Positions 1-6,609 of a stretch of DNA of 7,882 nucleotides are shown here, piece after piece; the stretch's first letter is position 1, and every line of letters begins with the position of its first letter. The notes below the pieces were generated by a model, which made no database searches, was not told where the DNA came from, and saw only the letters and a program-made list of their open reading frames with translations. The position numbers and the translations under genes are program-made. Source of the stretch: SXOA01 sp964444865 (GTDB lineage Bacteria > Planctomycetota > Planctomycetia > Pirellulales > Pirellulaceae); NCBI GenBank assembly GCA_964444865.1, contig CAYUJE010000297.1:1-7882 (forward strand), in the 5' to 3' direction.

Positions 1-592
1 ACTGAACGCAGCCGGGGGCAACCTGAAAATAGCGACTCCCTTCTCCCAGCGGCAAATTGACAGTTTTCCAGGTCGTCCAGGAATCCGCCCGAGGATTATA
101 GACGGCATAGGCAAAATCATAGGACCGTGGCTTATCCAGCAGTTGGGCTCCCGCCTGGCTATACCGCAGTCTGGTGCCGATGGCGATGACCTTCTTCGTC
201 TTCTCGTGCCAGCCGGGAGTGACGTCGCAAACGGCGATGGTTTCGCCATTCTCTCCCTTTTGCCAATCTAGCTCGGGGGGAAGTTTGGGTCCCGTCCAGT
301 TCTTCCCCAGATCCGCGGTGGTCATGTAATGCAGGCCCGAGTAATGGTCGTCCGCCACCAGATGTTTTTGAATCGTCAGCACCACCAACGGGCCGCCATC
401 CTTTCCCGCGCCGGGAACCGCGGCCACGCGCGGATGGAACCAGCAATAGTCGGGATGGAGCTCCTGCTTCACAACATCGAGCTGCACGGAGAATTCGGCG
501 GCATCTTCCGCCAGGAGTGCATCGGAGGAAACACTCACCAATCTGCAAAAGGAGATGGCGAGAATCAGACCAATGGAGTGGAAGGATTTCAT
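1..592 (-). CDS. Sialidase-like secreted protein (C-terminal part beyond the left edge)
   Basis: Leftward reading frame with an ATG at 592 that stays open for 197 codons to the window edge, so only the N-terminal part is visible. Residues 1 to about 27 form a Sec signal peptide: a Lys near the start, a hydrophobic stretch (IGLILAISF), then a small-residue region ending near DALLA. The mature part begins a beta-rich domain with WFHPR at 51-55 and an Asp-box-like element TADLGKNW at 92-99 (T/S-x-D-x-G-x-x-W), the hallmark loop of sialidase-type six-bladed propellers. HPR could supply the first Arg of the sialidase triad, but the remaining catalytic residues lie outside the window, so enzymatic activity cannot be judged. 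It would act outside the cytoplasm, perhaps on terminal sugars of glycans. It starts 32 bases after the stop of the uncharacterised leftward gene and is probably co-transcribed with it. No Shine-Dalgarno is visible before the start. Another Asp-box propeller of unrelated function remains possible. Confidence 0.8.
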   Translation of the reverse strand, partial: MKSFHSIGLILAISFCRLVSVSSDALLAEDAAEFSVQLDVVKQELHPDYCWFHPRVAAVPGAGKDGGPLVVLTIQKHLVADDHYSGLHYMTTADLGKNWTGPKLPPELDWQKGENGETIAVCDVTPGWHEKTKKVIAIGTRLRYSQAGAQLLDKPRSYDFAYAVYNPRADSWTTWKTVNLPLGEGSRYFQVAPGCVQ

Positions 593-624
593 GGGATTAC
601 GGCGGAGTGCTATTGGTAGGAGGG

Positions 625-1551
625 CTAACGGCAGAACCATCGCATCTCGTGACGGCCGACGCTGCGCGAGGGGAGCAACGTGTAAGGATCGTAGATCAGG
701 CGGGCGACGTGCCCGTCGGTGCGGGCGACCAGCCAGCCATAATCCCAAGCGTTGGTTTCGTATCGCAATGGAATGGCCGAGCGAACCCGCGTGACAGGAT
801 GAGAGGCGGCAATCAACAGCGGCTGCTGCGTGTAAAAGTAGCACGACCCCGCTTGAATGAATACCTCATGGGTCACAGCCGCCGCACCCTGTGGAGAGAG
901 GTCGTCGCACAATCCGCAGATACCCAATTTCCATTCGACCCCTTGCGTGAAGGCCCTGGCGACTTCATCGTGCGAGCCTGAGATAATCTGGCCGTCCGCC
1001 CCATGATGCAGCACCAGCCGCCAATCATCCCGCACGTAGTAGCGGAGGGTTTCAAAGTCGTAGATGAAATTGCTGGAGGGAGCGTTGGTACCATCGTCCC
1101 AGCGGTCCTGTTCGTGGTACTTGGGCATTTCCGCATGATTCGCCAAGGGCGAAGCTCCGCGCGGTTCCGCTGCGGGGGGGCCATCCAAGTAGGGCCGGGC
1201 AATCGCCTGGCCCCCATCTTCGTTGTACAGAAACAGCGAAAGTGAAGGGCGTGGCCCAAAGCCGAGCGGCAGTTCAACGGGTTGGCGCAGCGTGGTGATA
1301 CCCGCACACCAACGACTGTCCACCAGATACGTGGCTCGCATGTCCATCGTTTCCTGCACCCATTCGTCGCTGCTCGACGACGTATCGATGTGCTCGTTGT
1401 GGCGAAACTCCGAATAGATTCGCAGGTCGGCTCCGCGGGCGAGGGCCTTCCGAAGGGCCAGCGGACTGCCGGCGACGACTTCACGGCTGGAGTTCAGCGT
1501 GAGCGTATTCGTCCAGGAATGAGTGCCGATTTCGCCAGTCAATTTGGTCAT
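625..1551 (-). CDS. Uncharacterised protein with an FRHNEHID motif, no signal peptide
   Basis: A 308-residue protein that I cannot assign to a named family, though its style resembles conserved hypothetical proteins of Planctomycetota. There is no signal peptide or membrane segment, so it is probably cytoplasmic, unlike its neighbours. Segments that look constrained are FRHNEHID (49-56), a Gly/Pro turn GFGPRPS followed by the hydrophobic strand LSLFLYN and then IARPYLDG (97-124), an acidic-aromatic stretch (WDD at 151-153, FIYDFETLRYYVRDDW at 162-177), a CGLC pair at 212-215, and a C-terminal YGWLVARTDGHVARLIYDPY (271-290). The alternation of short strands and Trp/Tyr suggests a mostly beta protein. 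The ATG at 1551 is preferred; an in-frame GTG at 1563 would add four residues, and neither has a clear Shine-Dalgarno. The TAG stop is 32 bases before the sialidase-like gene, which points to a two-gene leftward operon. Function is unknown. Confidence 0.75.
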   Translation of the reverse strand: MTKLTGEIGTHSWTNTLTLNSSREVVAGSPLALRKALARGADLRIYSEFRHNEHIDTSSSSDEWVQETMDMRATYLVDSRWCAGITTLRQPVELPLGFGPRPSLSLFLYNEDGGQAIARPYLDGPPAAEPRGASPLANHAEMPKYHEQDRWDDGTNAPSSNFIYDFETLRYYVRDDWRLVLHHGADGQIISGSHDEVARAFTQGVEWKLGICGLCDDLSPQGAAAVTHEVFIQAGSCYFYTQQPLLIAASHPVTRVRSAIPLRYETNAWDYGWLVARTDGHVARLIYDPYTLLPSRSVGRHEMRWFCR

Positions 1552-1563
1552 GAGACGAACCAC

Positions 1564-1862
1564 GGGACTTTCAAAACGGTTCTACCAACGGCTCGCTGAC
1601 AGAGATGGGGGAGAAGCGGTCGCGACCAACCAGCGGTGCGATTCTAACCCGCCAGGCCTTGAGCCTTCAACTGAAACCAGCAGTTCTCCTGAAATGTACA
1701 TCTAAACGCTACCCTAACGGGGATTTTAACCAGTGCGCCCGTCCAAAATCGGCGCTGCGGGTGTAGAAAGTGGACTGCCGCAGGGGTATGCTGTCGGCAC
1801 TCGGGGGACAGTTCACAAGCAATCCAGGCGGCCAAGCCGTTTACACGTTCAGGAGCGTAGCT
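1564..1862. other. Divergent intergenic region, about 300 bases
   Basis: This stretch separates the leftward pair from the rightward oxidoreductase and must hold promoters for both directions, but I could not identify a convincing -35/-10 pair in either. Short AT-rich patches exist around 1691-1706 and 1731-1738. A perfect ten-base palindrome lies at 1618-1627 (GGTCGCGACC); several such palindromes are expected by chance in a window this size, so I attach no function to it. In-frame extensions of the oxidoreductase into this region (as far as 1770) lack family similarity and are preceded by no ribosome binding site. Confidence 0.5.
1851..1855 (+). promoter_or_regulatory. Shine-Dalgarno of the oxidoreductase gene
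   Basis: AGGAG sits seven bases before the ATG at 1863. It decides the start against in-frame upstream candidates (as far as 1770) and places the twin-arginine motif at residues 10-11, where a Tat signal needs it. It is one of only two clear Shine-Dalgarno sites in the window. Confidence 0.8.
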
Positions 1863-3185
1863 ATGTCAAAGAAGGCGCAGAAACTTCCACGGCGTCAGTT
1901 TTTATCCACGGCCCTCGGGGCAGCCGGTGCCGCAGTCGTGGCACCCATGATCATCCCCAGTTCAGCACTCGGGCGGGATGGTGCCGTCGCACCGAGCGAG
2001 CGGGTTGTCGTGGGAGGTATCGGCATCGGCAGCCGGGGAACTTATGACCTGGGTTGCTTTCTGGAGCAGAAGGATGTGCAGTTCGCAGCCGTCTGCGACA
2101 TCAAGGAGGCCCGCCGACTGGCCATCAAGAAGCAAGTGGACCAGTTATATGGCAACGAAAGCTGCCTGATGTTTCGCGACTATCGCGAGCTGCTCGACCG
2201 CCCCGATATTGACGCCGTGTTGATTGCCACGGGGCCGAACTGGCATGCCACCATGGCGATGGCCGCGGCTCGGGCCGGCAAGGACATGTACTGCGAAAAG
2301 CCGTGCACCAAAAATATCTCTCAGAGCCTGATTCTGCGAGAAACGATGCGCCGCACCGCCCGGGTATTTCAGGTCGGCACGCAGCGGCGCAATCTGCCGC
2401 ACTTCGCATTCGCCTGTGAATTGGCTCGCACAGGCAAGCTTGGAAAACTCAAAAAGGTATTCGCGCATCCCCGCGGCATGCTTGCTCTCACCAGCGGCTG
2501 GTTCCCTGCCGAGCCCGAGCCGGACAAGAATATCGTCGACTGGGACACTTATCTTGGCCCTGCAGCGTGGCGGCCGTATAACGCGAAGCTGCTCGACGGT
2601 TTCAATTTCGAAAAAGGCGGGGGAATGGTCGGCGGCTTTGAGAAGAATGAGAAGGGAGTTCGGCTTGGAGGCGGCGTGCTGGAATGGGGCTCGCACTGCG
2701 TCGACCTCTGCCAATGGGCCGTCGACGATTGCCCGCCTCCGGTCGAGTACGACGCGCCCGCCGACGGCGTCTTGAAGTGCAAGTATGAAAATGGTGTCGA
2801 GTTGATTTTCCGCGAAGAGGGCTGGATTCCCCTGGGCTCGTGCCCAGTTCGGTTCGAAGGGGAAACAGGCTGGGTCGAAGCCGGCGACAGCGGCAAGATG
2901 GTGCTCAGTTCGCCGGAACTGCTGGCGGGAAGAAAGGTCGAGGAAGTCGGCGGCTATCCCGCCACATTCCACGTGCGTGATTTCCTCGACTGCGTGAAGA
3001 CCCGCGGCAAGCCCAAGGGAAATGCCGAAGCGGCGTGCAACGCCCACCTCGTTTGCCACGCGGCGAACGCGGCTGTCTATTTGAATCGCAAAGTGAAATA
3101 CGACATCGTCAAGAATGAATTCATTGGCGACGACGAGGCCAATCGGCTTCGTTCCGAAGCTCTGCGGGAACCTTATCGGCTGTAG
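1863..3185 (+). CDS. Tat-exported Gfo/Idh/MocA family oxidoreductase
   Basis: A 440-residue NAD(P)-dependent oxidoreductase, probably acting on a sugar or cyclitol. Residues 1-40 are a Tat signal: LPRRQFLST at 8-16, then a mild Ala/Gly-rich hydrophobic stretch. The Rossmann fold follows, with GIGSRG (54-59) fitting GxGxxG and Asp79 ending strand 2 (AAVCDI), which usually favours NAD. IATGPNWHA (121-129) and CEKPCTKN (144-151) are the family signature; the Lys of EKP normally takes part in catalysis and cofactor contact. The C-terminal sheet domain carries LEWGSHCVDLCQWA (273-286), where His278 and Asp281 sit at the usual catalytic-His position. Length is typical for exported planctomycete members. 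Tat export suggests it folds with bound cofactor before crossing the membrane, as known for Zymomonas glucose-fructose oxidoreductase. The HEAT gene follows after 73 bases and shares the terminator at 5181. The family is secure; the substrate is not readable. Confidence 0.93.
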   Translation: MSKKAQKLPRRQFLSTALGAAGAAVVAPMIIPSSALGRDGAVAPSERVVVGGIGIGSRGTYDLGCFLEQKDVQFAAVCDIKEARRLAIKKQVDQLYGNESCLMFRDYRELLDRPDIDAVLIATGPNWHATMAMAAARAGKDMYCEKPCTKNISQSLILRETMRRTARVFQVGTQRRNLPHFAFACELARTGKLGKLKKVFAHPRGMLALTSGWFPAEPEPDKNIVDWDTYLGPAAWRPYNAKLLDGFNFEKGGGMVGGFEKNEKGVRLGGGVLEWGSHCVDLCQWAVDDCPPPVEYDAPADGVLKCKYENGVELIFREEGWIPLGSCPVRFEGETGWVEAGDSGKMVLSSPELLAGRKVEEVGGYPATFHVRDFLDCVKTRGKPKGNAEAACNAHLVCHAANAAVYLNRKVKYDIVKNEFIGDDEANRLRSEALREPYRL

Positions 3186-3258
3186 TTTTTCTTGTCTCGC
3201 CGTCATGAAATTCGCGAATCCCACAAACTACAAAATTCAATATCAGGCTCGATACTTT

Positions 3259-5148
3259 ATGCGTAAAACTCAACAAACATTAAATGCCGTCGTTCTGCTC
3301 GCGACCTTGCTGGCGCTGAGCAGCTTTTTGAGCAACGTGGGAATGGGCCAATCAAGTGCTCCCAAAAACGAGAAGGAGTTGATTGCCATTCTGCGTTCGG
3401 AGGACGCTCCGAAAGCGGAGAAGGCCCTCGCTTGCAAGAATCTTTCTGTCTATGGCTCCAGTGAAGCCGTACCGGACCTGGCCAAACTGCTCGGCGACGA
3501 ACAACTCGCCTCGTGGTCGCGGATCGCCCTGGAAGTGATTCCCGGCGATGCGGTCGATGAAGCGCTCCGCAAAGCGGCGGGGTCTCTGGAAGGCAGGCTG
3601 CTGGTGGGGGTGATCAATTCGATCGGCGTCCGCCGCGATGCGGGGGCTGTCGAACTCTTGACCGAACAATTGGAAAGCAAAAATGCCGATGTTGCCTCGG
3701 CCGCTGCCGTGGCGCTCGGTCGGATTGGCAATGCCGCCGCGACCAAGTCGCTGCGGCCGAAGCTCGCCGGCGGTTCCCTCGCCGTCCGCTCCGCCGTGGC
3801 CGAAGGCTGCATCTTGTGCGCCGAGCGGTCGTTGGCCGATGGAAACACGAAAGACGCGACGGAGATTTATGACGAAGTCCGCAAGGCCGAGGTTCCCCAT
3901 CAGAGAATTGTGGAGGCGACGCGTGGAGCGATTCTGGCTCGCGGTAAAGATGGAATTCTCCTGCTCGTTGAGCAACTCCGATCGTCCGATAAAAAGCTGT
4001 TCGAAATGTCTCTCAGCACGGCACGTGAGTTTCCCGGTGGAGACGTGGACCAGACGCTGGCCGCGGAACTGGAGAAGGCTCCTCCCGAGCGAGCCGCGCT
4101 TGTCCTCTTCGCCATGGCTGACCGCCCCCAGACCGTGAAAGTGCCGGCAATCCTGAAAGCCGCCGGCAGCGGCCCGGTGCAAGTTCGTCTGGCCGCCATC
4201 AAAGCATTGGGCCAGGTGGGGAATGCGACTTGTCTGGATCCGCTTTTGGAAATTGCCCACGACACGGATGCGGAGTTGGCGTCCGCGTCCAAGGAAGCTT
4301 TGGTGGTCTTGCCGGGAGATTCCGTGGATGAAGACCTGGCCGCCCGGCTCGCCAAGGCGGACGGCAAGACTTTCCCGCTGCTTATCGAACTCGTCGGTCA
4401 GCGGCGGATCGAAGCCAACGAGATTCTGCTGAAGGCTGTGAAGAATTCCGATTCGTCGGTTCGCATCGCCGCCTTGAAGGCATTGGGGAATACCGCTTCG
4501 CAAAAGTACCTGTCGGTGCTGGTCGCTGCCGTCGTGAAACCCACTTCGGCTGATGACGCCGAAGCGGCGCAACTGGCCCTAAAGACCGCTGCCATCCGCA
4601 TGCCGGATCGCGAGGCTTGTGCGGCCGAACTGGCAGACTCGCTGGATGGCACCTCCGGCCCCACCCAGATCGTCCTGCTCGACATTCTGGGATCCGTGGG
4701 GGGAAAGAAGGCTCTGGCTGCCGTTGGAACCGCGGCGAAAAGCTCTGACGTCGCCCTGCAAGACGCCGGCAGCAGACTGCTCGGCGAATGGCGAACCATT
4801 GACGCAGCCCCCGTTTTGCTGAGCGTTGCCAAGGGTGGCGGCAAGTTCCAAATTCGCGCCCTTCGCGGGTACATCGGCATCGCCCAGAAATTCACGATGT
4901 CGGAAGCGGAGCGAGCCCAGATGTGCACCAGCGCGCTGGAAATCGCCCGCCAACCCGCCGAGTTGAAACTCATCTTCGATGTGCTGAAGCGCTATCCCAA
5001 TCTGGAGATGTTGAAGGTGGCGGTTAAAACAATGGCTGATCCCGATTTGAAGAAGGACGCCACCGACGCCGCCAAGGCCATCGCCCTGAAGGTTCCCAAG
5101 ACCGACGAGGTCAAGGCGATTCTTACCAAGGCTGGCTTGGATAAATAG
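3259..5148 (+). CDS. Exported HEAT-repeat protein
   Basis: A 629-residue alpha-solenoid made almost entirely of HEAT-like helix pairs. The ATG at 3259 gives a clean Sec signal peptide (MRKTQQ, then the hydrophobic VVLLATLLALSSFL, cleavage near GMG-Q at 30-31); an in-frame frame extension back to 3115 overlaps the oxidoreductase and would bury the signal. Typical repeat cores are VASAAAVALGRIGNAA (145-160), VRLAAIKALGQVGNAT (309-324) and VRIAALKALGNTAS (401-414). A longer unit is superimposed: PGDAVDEAL (95), PGGDVDQTL (259), PGDSVDEDL (352) and a weaker MPDREACAAEL (448). The C-terminal region (about 500-629), with IRALRGYIGI near 532, is less repetitive. No catalytic motif is seen, so a binding or scaffolding role is inferred. 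No Shine-Dalgarno precedes the start. It lies 73 bases after the oxidoreductase and ends before a strong terminator, so the two are probably co-transcribed and may interact outside the cytoplasm. Confidence 0.9.
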   Translation: MRKTQQTLNAVVLLATLLALSSFLSNVGMGQSSAPKNEKELIAILRSEDAPKAEKALACKNLSVYGSSEAVPDLAKLLGDEQLASWSRIALEVIPGDAVDEALRKAAGSLEGRLLVGVINSIGVRRDAGAVELLTEQLESKNADVASAAAVALGRIGNAAATKSLRPKLAGGSLAVRSAVAEGCILCAERSLADGNTKDATEIYDEVRKAEVPHQRIVEATRGAILARGKDGILLLVEQLRSSDKKLFEMSLSTAREFPGGDVDQTLAAELEKAPPERAALVLFAMADRPQTVKVPAILKAAGSGPVQVRLAAIKALGQVGNATCLDPLLEIAHDTDAELASASKEALVVLPGDSVDEDLAARLAKADGKTFPLLIELVGQRRIEANEILLKAVKNSDSSVRIAALKALGNTASQKYLSVLVAAVVKPTSADDAEAAQLALKTAAIRMPDREACAAELADSLDGTSGPTQIVLLDILGSVGGKKALAAVGTAAKSSDVALQDAGSRLLGEWRTIDAAPVLLSVAKGGGKFQIRALRGYIGIAQKFTMSEAERAQMCTSALEIARQPAELKLIFDVLKRYPNLEMLKVAVKTMADPDLKKDATDAAKAIALKVPKTDEVKAILTKAGLDK

Positions 5149-5180
5149 AGCCCGGCGCTGGCCGAGACTATTACTGCTCT

Positions 5181-5238
5181 GGGGTTGCGGTGCGAGCTGC
5201 CTGTCAAAAAGGTCGCTTGCACCGGAGCCCCGTTTTTT
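5181..5238 (+). terminator. Intrinsic terminator of the oxidoreductase-HEAT unit
   Basis: GGGGTT (5181-5186) pairs with AGCCCC (5226-5231), and CGGTGCGAGC (5188-5197) pairs with GCTTGCACCG (5215-5224). The stem is 16 pairs with two G-U wobbles and a single G/G mismatch (5187/5225), the loop is 17 bases, and a run of six T follows at 5233-5238. It begins 32 bases after the HEAT stop codon and has the full form of a rho-independent terminator on the plus strand. No T run follows it in the opposite direction. Confidence 0.82.
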
Positions 5239-5274
5239 CCCCTTATGACCAGCCGCGACCAACGGTCTCCACTT

Positions 5275-6546
5275 ATGATTCCTCCACAAAATTCGCGACG
5301 CACCTTTGTAAAGACTTCTCTCGCATTGGCGGGAACGGCCCCATTTTTTTCTGATTTGTTGAAGGCAGAAACGAATGCGCCCGCCAAGCCACTCTTGGCC
5401 TATGTTGGCACCTTCAGCTCTCCGCTCACGGATGTGTTGCCAACTCAGGTCGACCTGCCGCCGGGAAATGGCCGCGGCATTCATCTGTTTGAGGTAAATC
5501 GCACCACCGGAGCGCTGACCGCAGCCGGCATTTATGAGATGGGAACAAGCCCCAGTTGCCTGGCTTTGAATGCGGACGGAACACGCCTCTATTCGGCCAA
5601 CGAAACGGACGCCGTGGGTAAGGCCAAAGACGGAACGGTGAGCGCCTTCGCCATCGACCCCAGCAGTGGAAAATTGGAACTGCTGAACACCGTCGGTTCC
5701 GGCGGAGCGGGCCCGACATATGTCAGCGTTCATCCTTCCGGCCGGTTCCTGCTGGTGGCCAACTATTTCGGCGGCTCGGTTGCCGTCCTGCCGATTCTGG
5801 AGGGGGGCCGGCTGGGCCCGGCCACCGATATCAAAAGCCCCACGGGCAAAATTGGCCCCACCAAAGCAACCCATGCACCGACCGGCAGCTTCGCCATCAG
5901 TGGGCATGATCGAACCCATGCCCACATGATCCAGGCCGATCCTGCGGGACGATTCGTGCTGCACGTTGACCTGGGCCTCGACAAAATCTTCGTCTGGAAA
6001 TTCGACGATCAGAAAGGCAAGCTGACGCCGGCCGAAACCCCCTCCGTTTCGCTGCCGCCAGGGGACGGGCCGCGCCATTTCCATTTTCATCCCAAGGAAA
6101 ACTGGTTCTACTCCATACAAGAGGAAGGCTCGACCATCGTTCTGTTCGACTACGATGCCGCGACGGGCCGGCTCACCTCGCGACAGACGATCTCCACCTT
6201 GCCGCCCAACTTCGCCGGCAGCAACTTCTGCTCCGAGATTCTCGTTTCCGCCGACGGCCAGTTTGTCTATGCGGGGAATCGCTTGCACGACAGCGTTGGA
6301 ATCTTTTCCATCGGCCCCGACGGCACGCTGAAATACCTGGGAGAAGAATGGACCCGCGGAAACTATCCGCGGAGCTTCAACTTCGACCCCACCGGCGAGT
6401 TCTTCTACTCGTGCAATCAACGCGGAGACAACGTCGCCGTCTTCCAGGTGGATCGCAAAACGGGGGGCCTGAAATTCACCGGCCATTACACCCCCGTCGG
6501 CAATCCATCGATCATCGACTTCCTGGATCTTGCCAAGGCAGTTTGA
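5275..6546 (+). CDS. Tat-exported lactonase, seven-bladed beta-propeller family
   Basis: A 423-residue protein of the 6-phosphogluconolactonase-type propeller family (E. coli YbhE/Pgl fold), which opens sugar lactones. The N-terminus holds a textbook Tat motif SRRTFVK (7-13) and a short hydrophobic stretch to about residue 26, so it works outside the cytoplasm, unlike E. coli Pgl. Blade repeats are plain: LAYVGTFSS (41-49), GTSPSCLALNADGTRLYSAN (90-109), AGPTYVSVHPSGRFLLVANY (145-164), AHMIQADPAGRFVLHVD (216-232), GPRHFHFHPKENWFYSI (265-281), SEILVSADGQFVYAGNR (320-336) and YPRSFNFDPTGEFFYSCNQ (364-382). Each is followed by a strand such as VAVFQVD and then a T-G-L turn. I chose the ATG at 5275 because it puts the Arg pair at 8-9; 5245 is an in-frame alternative, and neither has a Shine-Dalgarno. 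The start lies only 37 bases after the terminator. A phosphorylated substrate is unlikely outside the cytoplasm, so a free aldonolactone is the better guess. Confidence 0.9.
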   Translation: MIPPQNSRRTFVKTSLALAGTAPFFSDLLKAETNAPAKPLLAYVGTFSSPLTDVLPTQVDLPPGNGRGIHLFEVNRTTGALTAAGIYEMGTSPSCLALNADGTRLYSANETDAVGKAKDGTVSAFAIDPSSGKLELLNTVGSGGAGPTYVSVHPSGRFLLVANYFGGSVAVLPILEGGRLGPATDIKSPTGKIGPTKATHAPTGSFAISGHDRTHAHMIQADPAGRFVLHVDLGLDKIFVWKFDDQKGKLTPAETPSVSLPPGDGPRHFHFHPKENWFYSIQEEGSTIVLFDYDAATGRLTSRQTISTLPPNFAGSNFCSEILVSADGQFVYAGNRLHDSVGIFSIGPDGTLKYLGEEWTRGNYPRSFNFDPTGEFFYSCNQRGDNVAVFQVDRKTGGLKFTGHYTPVGNPSIIDFLDLAKAV

Positions 6547-6609
6547 AATTGCCAACAACACGCTAGTAACCATTGCAACCTAAAGAGCAAACACTCTGTT
6601 CCCTGGCTC

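Noticed and set aside
159..548. A 129-codon leftward frame in the sialidase-like region
   Set aside because: It is very Arg/Gly-rich and out of frame with the 1..592 reading, which has a signal peptide and an Asp-box.
873..1484. A 203-codon leftward frame within the uncharacterised gene
   Set aside because: Its composition (Ser, Arg, Pro, Trp-rich) is that of a frame-shifted shadow; the 625..1551 frame has consistent protein-like segments.
1618..1627. Perfect ten-base palindrome GGTCGCGACC in the divergent intergenic region
   Set aside because: About eight such palindromes are expected by chance in 7.9 kb, and nothing else supports an operator here.
2145..3224. A 359-codon open frame on the minus strand opposite the oxidoreductase
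   Set aside because: It is also codon-aligned with the sense gene and explained by the same rare codons. The sense frame has an unambiguous Gfo/Idh/MocA signature.
3352..4572. A 406-codon open frame on the minus strand opposite the HEAT gene
   Set aside because: It is codon-aligned with the HEAT frame and has an Arg/Gln/Gly-rich composition without motifs, as expected for a shadow.
4579..6573. A 664-codon open frame on the minus strand spanning the HEAT and lactonase genes
   Set aside because: Its codons are exactly opposite the sense codons of both genes, which share a frame. In that register antisense stops arise only from sense TTA, CTA and TCA, which are rare in GC-rich genes, so a long open frame is expected. 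Its protein has no signal, domain or motif, and the sense genes are clear family members.
6547..6609. AGAG/CTCT mini-hairpin between the convergent lactonase and hydrolase genes as a bidirectional terminator
   Set aside because: The stem is only four pairs with a short T run on one side; it is too weak to call.
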